Below, in pieces: positions 14,066-20,012 of a stretch of 25,612 nucleotides of DNA (the first letter of the stretch is position 1; each line of letters starts with the position of its first letter). Origin of the DNA: a virus; IMG/VR virus record IMGVR_UViG_3300050821_006625, positions 1 through 25,612 of that record; one strand, 5' to 3'. The position numbers and the translations under genes were made by a program. The notes below the pieces were generated by a model. The model was not told where the DNA came from. It made no database searches and saw only the letters and a program-made list of their open reading frames with translations.

Positions 14066-14592
14066 GCATGGAGAAGATTCAGAAGCTGACCGAAGCCTAC
14101 GCCGCAGCCTGCGACGAGGTTTACACCCTGACGGCCGATCTCAACGCCGCTGTGGAGATCCTGGTGGCGAACAAGCGCGGCGCGATCAAGGCCGCGACGT
14201 CCAGGCTGGCCTCCACCGAGCAGCGCCTGCGCGACGAGCTGAAGGACAACAAGCCGCTGTTCGAGAGGCCGCGCACGCAGGTGTTCTCGGGCTTCAAGGT
14301 CGGCTTCCAGAAACAGCCGGGATCGCTGGACTGGGAGGACGACAAGCAGCTGGTGAAGCTGATCCATAAGCACTTCCCCAACGAGGCCGAGCGGCTGATC
14401 AAGACGGAAGAGAAGCCCATCGCGGCCACGCTGAAGTCGCTGGAAGCCGCGGATCTGCGCAAGCTCGGCATCTCGCAGAGCGCGACCGGCGACGCCGTGG
14501 TCATCATTCCGGTCGACGGCATCGTCGACAAGCTGAGCGAGGCGATGCTGAAGAGCGCACGCGCCAGGCTCGCGGCGACCGAGGAGGCCTGA
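14062..14592 (+). CDS. Gam-like host-nuclease inhibitor
   Basis: The 176-aa length and layout match Mu Gam, a DNA-end-binding protein that protects phage DNA from RecBCD-type exonucleases. The first 75 residues form a long helix (TEAYAAACDEVYTLTADLNA onward). The beta-rich segment VFSGFKVGFQKQP follows, then LVKLIHKHFPNEAERLIKTE, then a Gam-like end with SATGDAVVIIPV. These parallel TGDVSWR, the RFIRTKQEINK helix and FSIIPFE of Mu Gam. The assignment is by remembered pattern, not by alignment. The start overlaps the upstream stop by 4 bp. Confidence 0.65.
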   Translation: MSMEKIQKLTEAYAAACDEVYTLTADLNAAVEILVANKRGAIKAATSRLASTEQRLRDELKDNKPLFERPRTQVFSGFKVGFQKQPGSLDWEDDKQLVKLIHKHFPNEAERLIKTEEKPIAATLKSLEAADLRKLGISQSATGDAVVIIPVDGIVDKLSEAMLKSARARLAATEEA

Positions 14593-14593
14593 A

Positions 14594-14797
14594 ATGCGAG
14601 CCTGGACCTTCAGCGAGGCCAGCGTCGCCCAGGCGCTGGATCAATGGCAGGCACGACACATGGAAGCGGCCAGCGGCAACGGCGAGACCATGACGCGCCT
14701 GATCGAGCAGCGCAAAGCCTTCGAGGAGTTCCTCTACTCCGACGAGGCCGCGAAGCTGCGCATCCGCTCCTGTGAACCGGGCAATGGCCAAGGCTAA
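14594..14797 (+). CDS. Unknown small protein (67 aa)
   Basis: ATG 14594 follows the Gam-like stop by one base. The product begins MRAWTFSEASVAQALDQWQA and is a single mostly helical chain with an acidic middle (FEEFLYSDEAAKLR). No motif is recognised. It overlaps the start of the GemA-like gene. Small genes of this kind commonly lie between gam and gemA in Mu-like phages. Confidence 0.6.
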   Translation: MRAWTFSEASVAQALDQWQARHMEAASGNGETMTRLIEQRKAFEEFLYSDEAAKLRIRSCEPGNGQG

Positions 14798-15458
14798 GGC
14801 CAGGAAGAAGCCGGATGCGCGCCAGAAGGATCTGGCGCGCATCCATATCCTGGCCGGCCAGCTCGGCCTGGACCGGGAGTCCTACGAGAACGTCTTGTGG
14901 GCCAACGGCCGCGTGGAATCCTCGAAGGATCTGGATGAACACGGCCGGCGCCAAGTGATCGCTCATCTGGAGTCGCGCTTGCCTGCGTCCCAGCGTTACA
15001 AGGGACGCCCCAACAATATCGATTCCCTGCAGCGCCAGGAGCTGAAGAAGATCGAGGCGCTGCTCGCCGATGCCGGCCGGCCCTGGGCCTATGCCGTGCA
15101 CCTGGCGCGCACCATGTACAAGCGCGAGGCCCTGGAGTTTTGCTCCGTGCCCCAGCTCGTCGGCATCCTCACCGCGCTCGATAAGGATGCCCTGCGGCGC
15201 CACAGCGCCCGCATGCAGCTGCTGTGGGGCGACGGCTGGCAGGAACAGGCGCAGCGGATCGCGGAGCTGCTGTTCGGCCTGGAGAGAACCCACAACGCTG
15301 CCGCCAACTCTAAGCATCTCGGCTTGGCGCTGGGCTGGTGGGACGGCCGGATTGAAGCATGCTGCGCATGGCCGGTTGCACTAGACGGCTTCGCAAAGCC
15401 GCCGATGTGCTGCGGCGGCTGCTACCAGCGCGCCTTGCGCCAGGCTGGCCGCATCTGA
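14784..15458 (+). CDS. GemA-like regulatory protein (DUF1018, Mu gp16-like)
   Basis: The product is about 224 aa. The N-terminal 75 residues fit the DUF1018 (GemA/Mu gp16) pattern: a lysine-rich start (MAKAKARKKPDARQK), IHILAGQLGLDRESYENVLW, and later HGRRQVIAHLESRL. In Mu, GemA modulates host DNA gyrase and gene expression. A C-terminal extension of about 140 residues includes a helical domain (QELKKIEALLADAGRPWAYA) and a Cys-rich end (CCAWP; MCCGGCYQ), which may bind metal. The GTG at 14772 is an alternative start. The stop overlaps the activator's ATG (TGATG). Confidence 0.75.
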   Translation: MAKAKARKKPDARQKDLARIHILAGQLGLDRESYENVLWANGRVESSKDLDEHGRRQVIAHLESRLPASQRYKGRPNNIDSLQRQELKKIEALLADAGRPWAYAVHLARTMYKREALEFCSVPQLVGILTALDKDALRRHSARMQLLWGDGWQEQAQRIAELLFGLERTHNAAANSKHLGLALGWWDGRIEACCAWPVALDGFAKPPMCCGGCYQRALRQAGRI

Positions 15459-15877
15459 TGGGCGCCGCCCCCGCCTTCGCCGTCGACGAACGCCTGCTGC
15501 CGCCGCAGGCGCGCGTCCTGGTGCGCGGGATCGGCTTCCCCGACACGCTGAAGATCCTCAAGGCCAGGGGCGGCACGCGCATACGGCGCCCGCTGCGGGG
15601 CGAGGCCAGCCCGATCCTGGTCAACCTGGTTGGTGAGGAGAAGGCCGCCAAGGTGGTCCAGCTCTTCGAGGGAAGCGAGTTCATCGACTTCCCGATGTGC
15701 GACAAGCTGATCCAGCAGATCCGCGACGCGGAGATCCGCACCAAGCGCCCCGGTACCACCCTGCACGCCCTGGCGCTCGAATACGGGCTGACCCGGCGGT
15801 GGATCATGGTCATTTGTGGGGAAGATCAGGCCGAAAAGCACCCGGACCTCTTCGCCGAGGGGCCGGAACCCGTTTAA
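15458..15877 (+). CDS. Mor/C-like transcriptional activator
   Basis: This 139-aa protein starts at ATG 15458, inside the GemA-like stop (TGATG); the frame upstream is a shadow. The C-terminal half fits the Mor/C family: a beta strand near IDFPMCDKLIQQIRD followed by a helix-turn-helix, TLHALALEYGLTRRWIMVIC (residues 101-120). In Mu, Mor activates the middle promoter and C activates the late promoters. As the last gene of the early operon it is the natural candidate for switching on the late arms, possibly through the 43-bp elements. Whether it works as Mor, as C or as both cannot be told here; no second homologue is seen. Confidence 0.75.
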   Translation: MGAAPAFAVDERLLPPQARVLVRGIGFPDTLKILKARGGTRIRRPLRGEASPILVNLVGEEKAAKVVQLFEGSEFIDFPMCDKLIQQIRDAEIRTKRPGTTLHALALEYGLTRRWIMVICGEDQAEKHPDLFAEGPEPV

Positions 15878-15906
15878 AAGGCGTTTAAAACGTCGCTGGA
15901 GCGACG
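15872..15906 (+). promoter_or_regulatory. GTTTAAAA tandem pair plus hairpin after activator gene
   Basis: GTTTAAAA occurs at 15872-15879 and 15883-15890, an 11-bp step (one helical turn), overlapping the activator stop. It is followed by the perfect stem CGTCGC-TGGA-GCGACG (15891-15906). The hairpin has no T-run after it, so a simple intrinsic terminator is unlikely. The rest of the 121-bp gap to the DUF5131 gene holds nothing else that I recognise apart from a GAGG ribosome site. An activator-binding or attenuation site for the next gene is possible. Confidence 0.35.
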
Positions 15907-15998
15907 AACCGGGGGCTGCGGCTGCGGGTGTGGCTCCAAAGCGCCTGAATCGCTCCCTGGCCCGCGCAGGGCCAAATCCAGAACTGAGGTCAGACCCG

Positions 15999-17057
15999 AT
16001 GTCCGAGCAAAGCAAAATCGAATGGACCGACTCCACCTTCAACCCGTGGATCGGCTGCACCAAGGTTGGCCCTGGCTGCGACCACTGCTACGCGGAGGCG
16101 CTGATGGATACCCGCCACCATCGCGTGAAGTGGGGTTCGGGCAATTCCCGCTCCCGCACATCCGCTGCTAACTGGAAGTTGCCCGAGCGGTGGAACCGGG
16201 AGGACTTCTGCGAATGCACCTGCGGCTGGCGCGGTGTGCTGAGAGAGCCTCGCTGCCCGGTATGCGACAGAAATGGAATCGTTTCAGAGGCGCGCCGCCG
16301 CGTGTTCTGCGCCTCCCTGGCCGATGTGTTCGACAACGAGGTAGATCCGGCGTGGCGCGAGGATCTGTTCGCGCTGATCGATTCGACCCTGAACCTCGAC
16401 TGGCTACTGCTCACCAAGCGCATCGGCAACGTCGAGCGGATGCTGTCGGCGATGGGGCGTCCGAATTTCCCCCGCAACGTCTGGCTCGGTATCACCGTGG
16501 TCAACCAGCCAGAGGCGGACCGCGATATCCCGAAGCTCTGGCAGGCCCCGGCCAGCGTCCGTTTCCTCAGCGTCGAGCCCATGCTTGGCGAGATCGACCT
16601 GACGCCGTGGCTCCCGCACGAGTACAACGCTCCCAGCGGCAGCGGACAGAACTGCGCCACCTGCGGCACCCTGACCACCATCCTGCACCATCCCTACGGC
16701 AAGCCCTGGCTTGACTGGGTCATTGCCGGGGGCGAGAGCGGCCATAATGCTCGGCCGTCACATCCAGCCTGGTACCGCAACCTGCGCGATCAATGCGCCT
16801 CCGCCGGCGTGCCGTTCCTGTTCAAGCAGTGGGGTGAGTTCGAGCCGCGCGAAGAGTGGTCACCCCACCTCGGCGGCGGCCGCTTCGAGCCGATGCTGGC
16901 AGTCATGAAGGATGGGAGCCAATGCCCGCATGACGTTGCGCCACAGGATGTCGGAGCGCATCGCATGGCCCGCGTCGGCAAAAAAGCCGCTGGCCGCAAG
17001 CTCGATGGCGCGGACCATAACGGCTACCCATTGCGCGACCGGCGGCCCACGCCCTAA
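15999..17057 (+). CDS. Phage Gp37/Gp68 family protein (DUF5131), cysteine-rich
   Basis: This 352-aa protein is set by ATG 15999 (MSEQSKIEWTDSTFNPWIGC), the canonical N-terminus of this family, with GAGG about 10 nt upstream. Cys20, Cys27 and Cys30 form C-x6-C-x2-CYAE, which resembles an iron-sulfur or radical-SAM-like cluster. An insert at residues 71-89 carries C71-x-C73-x-C75 ... C86-PV-C89, a zinc-ribbon-like motif. Later motifs include LTKRIGNVERML, VWLGITVVNQPEADRDI, FLSVEPMLGEI, WVIAGGESG and PFLFKQWGE, all typical. The biochemical role is not established. It sits alone between the activator and the late element, like a cargo gene. Confidence 0.88.
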   Translation: MSEQSKIEWTDSTFNPWIGCTKVGPGCDHCYAEALMDTRHHRVKWGSGNSRSRTSAANWKLPERWNREDFCECTCGWRGVLREPRCPVCDRNGIVSEARRRVFCASLADVFDNEVDPAWREDLFALIDSTLNLDWLLLTKRIGNVERMLSAMGRPNFPRNVWLGITVVNQPEADRDIPKLWQAPASVRFLSVEPMLGEIDLTPWLPHEYNAPSGSGQNCATCGTLTTILHHPYGKPWLDWVIAGGESGHNARPSHPAWYRNLRDQCASAGVPFLFKQWGEFEPREEWSPHLGGGRFEPMLAVMKDGSQCPHDVAPQDVGAHRMARVGKKAAGRKLDGADHNGYPLRDRRPTP

Positions 17058-17064
17058 GCTGACC

Positions 17065-17107
17065 TCATCCCCCCGCGCAACGCGGGGTGAAGTAGTTCCC
17101 CCACTGA
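17065..17107 (+). promoter_or_regulatory. 43-bp outward-facing element, right copy (candidate late promoter/insulator)
   Basis: This is the perfect inverted partner of 4869-4911. It starts TCATCCCCCCGCG, contains CCCCGCG-CAA-CGCGGGG (17071-17087), then TGAAGTAGTTCCCCCACTGA. It begins 7 bp after the DUF5131 stop and ends 34 bp before the preferred protease ATG, close to the 31 bp seen between the left copy and lysozyme. A second fold, GGGG(T)GAA-GTAG-TTCCCC, would use the same GGGG run. This is the place where Mu has its PI late promoter. Confidence 0.65.
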
Positions 17108-17141
17108 CCCGTGACCCATGCCCGCCGACACTGGCCGGGCA

Positions 17142-18275
17142 ATGGGAACCACAAAACGCCTCCAGATTTTCAAGCCCGGCCGGCAGATCACATCTGCAGG
17201 CGAGCCCATCTCGTTCAGCGAGTCCGATCTGCTGGCCAGCGCCAAGGCCTACGACCCGAAGCTGCACGAGGCGCCCATCGTCGTCGGCCATCCGAAGGAC
17301 ACCGCGCCGGCCTATGGCTGGATCAAGTCGGTCAGCTTCGAGGAAAAACACCTGGAGGCGGTGCCGCACCAGGTAGACCCGGCCTTTGCCGAGATGGTGA
17401 ACGGCGGCAAGCACTTCAAGAAGATGTCGGCGCAGTTCTACCGCCCCGAGTCCCCCAACAACCCGGTCCCCGGCGTCTGGTACCTGCGTCACGTCGCCTT
17501 CCTCGGCGCGCAGCCTCCGGCCGTGAAGGGCCTGCGGGACGCCAGCTTCTCTGATTCCGAAACCGGCGTGGTCGAGTTCACCGACTGGGACGGCGTCCAG
17601 GTCGCCGGCCTGTTCCGCAGCATGCGCGACTGGCTGATCGGCAAGTTCGGCCAGGACGAGGCCGACAAGGCGCTGCCGCCCTGGAACGTCGACGGCGCTC
17701 TGCTGAGCGCCGCCACGTCCGAAGACGACGAAGACGACACCACCTCATCTCCTTCCTACACCGAGGGCAACATGACCCCTGCACAGATCCAGGCCCGCGA
17801 GGCCGAGCTGGCCACGCGCGAAGCCGCGCTCAAGACCCGCGAACAGAAGGTGGCCACCACCGAGGCGAGCTTCTCCGAGCGCCAGACGCAGCTGGATGCC
17901 GCCGCCGCCAAGGCGCGGCGCCAGGAGTTCGTCGATTACGCCGAGGTGCTGTTCAAGGCCGGCAAGCTGCTGCCCGAATACCGCGAGGGCCTGGCGTCGT
18001 TCATGGCCGACATCCGCCCGGACGAGGTGGTGGAGTTCGGCGAGGGCAACGCCAAGAAGTCCGAGAAGCGCGGCGCCTGGCTGAAGGACTTCATCTCCAA
18101 GCACCTCAAGCAGCAGGTCAGCTTCGGCGAGCATGCCCGCGAATCGGCCGTCGAGCTGGATGACCCCAGCTCCGTCGCCGCCGCCGCCGTCGAGTTCCAG
18201 GAGTCGGAGGCCAAGGTCGGCCGACGCGTCGACATCGCCACCGCCGTGGCCCACGTCAATTCCAAGCGCGCCTGA
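17142..18275 (+). CDS. Prohead protease/scaffold (Mu I-like)
   Basis: The 377-aa product from ATG 17142 begins MGTTKRLQIFKPGRQI, the usual start of Mu I-type proteases; ATG 17118 would add eight residues. The protease domain spans residues 1 to about 190 (SFSESDLLASAKAYDPKLHE; APIVVGHPKDTAPAYGW). It is followed by an acidic linker (SEDDEDDTTSS) and a C-terminal coiled-coil scaffold region. The enzyme assists prohead assembly and then cleaves the scaffold and itself. It is the first gene of the rightward late operon. An in-frame internal start probably yields the scaffold alone. Confidence 0.88.
   Translation: MGTTKRLQIFKPGRQITSAGEPISFSESDLLASAKAYDPKLHEAPIVVGHPKDTAPAYGWIKSVSFEEKHLEAVPHQVDPAFAEMVNGGKHFKKMSAQFYRPESPNNPVPGVWYLRHVAFLGAQPPAVKGLRDASFSDSETGVVEFTDWDGVQVAGLFRSMRDWLIGKFGQDEADKALPPWNVDGALLSAATSEDDEDDTTSSPSYTEGNMTPAQIQAREAELATREAALKTREQKVATTEASFSERQTQLDAAAAKARRQEFVDYAEVLFKAGKLLPEYREGLASFMADIRPDEVVEFGEGNAKKSEKRGAWLKDFISKHLKQQVSFGEHARESAVELDDPSSVAAAAVEFQESEAKVGRRVDIATAVAHVNSKRA
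17772..18275 (+). CDS. Scaffold protein from internal in-frame start (Mu Z-like)
   Basis: ATG 17772 is in frame with the protease, lies directly after its acidic linker and has GAGGG at 17763-17767 as a ribosome site. It would give a 167-aa protein (MTPAQIQAREAELATREAAL onward) that is a long coiled coil followed by a basic/acidic helical end. In Mu, the scaffold Z is made from such an internal start in gene I, so the same arrangement is inferred here. Direct evidence would need N-terminal protein data. Confidence 0.65.
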   Translation: MTPAQIQAREAELATREAALKTREQKVATTEASFSERQTQLDAAAAKARRQEFVDYAEVLFKAGKLLPEYREGLASFMADIRPDEVVEFGEGNAKKSEKRGAWLKDFISKHLKQQVSFGEHARESAVELDDPSSVAAAAVEFQESEAKVGRRVDIATAVAHVNSKRA

Positions 18276-18303
18276 AGGCGCGAACGTTCCGGAGAGCCTC
18301 CCA

Positions 18304-18681
18304 GTGTCCAACGTCCTGCTGCGCAAATCGTACTTCGCCGACGCGGCGATCCCCGCCTTCACTCTGGTCAAGATCGGCAGCGATTCCTCGCATGTCGCCG
18401 CCGCAACCGGCCCCGCCGACGTGGTCATCGGCGCCACCGGCGAGGTCGGCCCCGCGGCGGGCGAGCGCGTCGACATCTCGCTGATCGGCATCGAATACAT
18501 CACGGCGGGCGCGGCGTTCGCGGCCGGAGTCCCGCTCACCTCTGACGGCAGCGGCCGCGTGGTCGCGGCTGCTCCGGCGGCTGGCACCAACGCCAATCTC
18601 TGCGGCCACTCGCTGGAAGCCGCCACCGCCCTGGGCGACCAGGTGCGCGTCCATCTCGGCCCCAGCGTGATGCAGGGCTAA
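18304..18681 (+). CDS. DUF2190-like capsid decoration/cement protein
   Basis: This 125-aa protein starts at GTG 18304, with GGAG about 10 nt upstream. It is a compact beta-rich protein full of Gly, Ala and Val (MSNVLLRKSYFADAAIPAFT; VVIGATGEVGPAAGERVDIS; AGVPLTSDGSGRVVAAAP). This pattern matches DUF2190-type capsid cement proteins that sit between the protease and the major capsid gene in many phages and stabilise the expanded head. Position between scaffold and capsid genes agrees. Confidence 0.75.
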   Translation: MSNVLLRKSYFADAAIPAFTLVKIGSDSSHVAAATGPADVVIGATGEVGPAAGERVDISLIGIEYITAGAAFAAGVPLTSDGSGRVVAAAPAAGTNANLCGHSLEAATALGDQVRVHLGPSVMQG

Positions 18682-18728
18682 TCCTCTCAACCATCGACCC
18701 GCGCTAACCGCCCCGGAGCTTCAGACAC

Positions 18729-19685
18729 ATGGCTACCACTCCGTTTCCCGTTAATCCCGAGCTGACGGCTGTCGCCATCGGCTACCGCAACCTCGACGAC
18801 GCGCTGATCGCCGACGAGGTGGTACCGCGCATCCCGACGCCGAAGAAGTTCCAGTGGACCAAGTACGATCAGCAGGACGCGTACACTGTCCCCGACACCA
18901 AGGTGGGCCGCAAGAGCGAGCCGACGATGGTGGACTTCGGCGGGCAGCTGATCCCGGACGAGGTGCAGGACTTCGGTCTGGATGACCTGGTGCCGAACGA
19001 CGACATCGAGGCCTTCGACGCGATGCCGAAGCCCAAGACCGGCGGCCCGATCAACCCGCTGGCGCTCAGCACCATGATGCTGACCAACCTGGTCATGCTG
19101 GACCGCGAGATCCGCGTGGCCGGCGAGGTGTTCGACGCCAACCTGTATCCGGCGGCCAACAAGACCACGCTGGCGGGTGGCAGCCAGTGGAGCGACTACG
19201 TCAACAGCAATCCGCTGTCGGCGATCATGACCGCCCTGGATACGCCGCTGGTGCGCCCGAACAAGATGGTCATCGGACGCGCCGCCTGGACGGTGCTGCG
19301 CCAGCATCCCAAGGTCGTGCAGGCCGTCTACAAGAGCTTCCAGGGCGCTGGCACCATCTCGAAAGAGCAGATGGCGGAGCTGCTGGAGATCGAGACCATC
19401 CTGGTAGGCTCCGGCTTCGTCAACACCGCGCGCAAGGGGCAGGCCCCGGCCTACGCCCGCGTGTGGGGCAAGCACTGCTCGCTGATCTACTCCTCGGTCC
19501 AGGCCGCGCAGACGATGCAGCCGAACTTCGGCTTCACCGCGCAGTTCGGCACCAAGATCGCGGGCGACATTCCGCAGCCGGCCAAGGGCCTGCGCGGCGG
19601 CGTGCTGGTCCGTGCCGGCGAGTCGGTCAAGGAAGTGTTCCCGTCCCCGGACGTCGCCTACTTCTTCCAGAACGCGGTCGCCTAA
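18729..19685 (+). CDS. Major capsid protein (HK97-fold expected)
   Basis: This is a 318-aa protein preceded by GGAG (18714-18717). The N-terminus (MATTPFPVNPELTAVAIGYR) and segments such as VGRKSEPTMVDFGGQL, RPNKMVIGRAAWTVL and LVGSGFVNTARKG match major capsid proteins of tailed phages found next to DUF2190. They look different from the Mu gpT family. It forms the icosahedral shell and is expected to be the most abundant virion protein. A strong intrinsic terminator follows 84 bp after its stop, in keeping with a need for high capsid mRNA. Confidence 0.82.
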   Translation: MATTPFPVNPELTAVAIGYRNLDDALIADEVVPRIPTPKKFQWTKYDQQDAYTVPDTKVGRKSEPTMVDFGGQLIPDEVQDFGLDDLVPNDDIEAFDAMPKPKTGGPINPLALSTMMLTNLVMLDREIRVAGEVFDANLYPAANKTTLAGGSQWSDYVNSNPLSAIMTALDTPLVRPNKMVIGRAAWTVLRQHPKVVQAVYKSFQGAGTISKEQMAELLEIETILVGSGFVNTARKGQAPAYARVWGKHCSLIYSSVQAAQTMQPNFGFTAQFGTKIAGDIPQPAKGLRGGVLVRAGESVKEVFPSPDVAYFFQNAVA

Positions 19686-19769
19686 GTCGGCAGCGCCGCG
19701 CCACCCATACCTCGACGACGACAAGGCCGCGAGTCCCAGCCCCTGGGGACGAGCGGGGAAGACACCTCT

Positions 19770-19800
19770 AAGCCTGGCCAGGGGCAAACGCCAGGCTTTT
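19770..19800 (+). terminator. Intrinsic (partial) terminator after major capsid gene
   Basis: AAGCCTGGC (19770-19778) and GCCAGGCTT (19790-19798) pair perfectly over nine bases around an 11-nt loop and are followed by TT (a TTTT run at 19797-19800). This is a textbook rho-independent shape. It lies inside the late operon, between the capsid gene and the downstream head-tail genes, so it probably attenuates rather than stops transcription and sets the capsid-to-tail mRNA ratio. Confidence 0.8.
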
Positions 19801-19816
19801 CGCAATGGAGATCACC

Positions 19817-19981
19817 GTGGCAAAAAACACCGCTGCAAAGGAAGTGAAGCTGGTCAAGGTGGAGATCACCGACGTCGTCGAGTATGACAACGAGAACGTG
19901 CCGGTCGGCACCGTGGTAGAGATGCCCGAGGATCAGGCCAACGCCCTGATCGCCGTGCGCGCCGCCAAGCTGGCGAAGTAA
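19817..19981 (+). CDS. Small head/neck-region protein (54 aa), unknown
   Basis: The frame starts at GTG 19817, with GGAG six nt upstream. An in-frame ATG at 19805 is possible but lacks a ribosome site. The product, beginning MAKNTAAKEVKLVKVEITDV, ends in a helix (EDQANALIAVRAAKLAK) after a beta-like segment (NVPVGTVVEMP). Short proteins of this form often follow capsid genes in phages. Function is unknown. The next gene starts 31 bp later. Confidence 0.65.
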   Translation: MAKNTAAKEVKLVKVEITDVVEYDNENVPVGTVVEMPEDQANALIAVRAAKLAK

Positions 19982-20012
19982 GCCAGGCCGAGACCCAGCA
20001 CCGGAATCCGGC

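Noticed and set aside
13962-14369. TTG-started plus-strand frame whose first 20 residues look like a signal peptide
   Set aside because: It overlaps the well-supported Gam-like gene in another frame for most of its length, turns into Arg/Gly/Gln-rich shadow sequence, and lacks a ribosome site.
15816-15998. Upstream extension of the DUF5131 frame
   Set aside because: The extension overlaps the activator gene and the hairpin region. The family N-terminus begins at ATG 15999, which has its own ribosome site.
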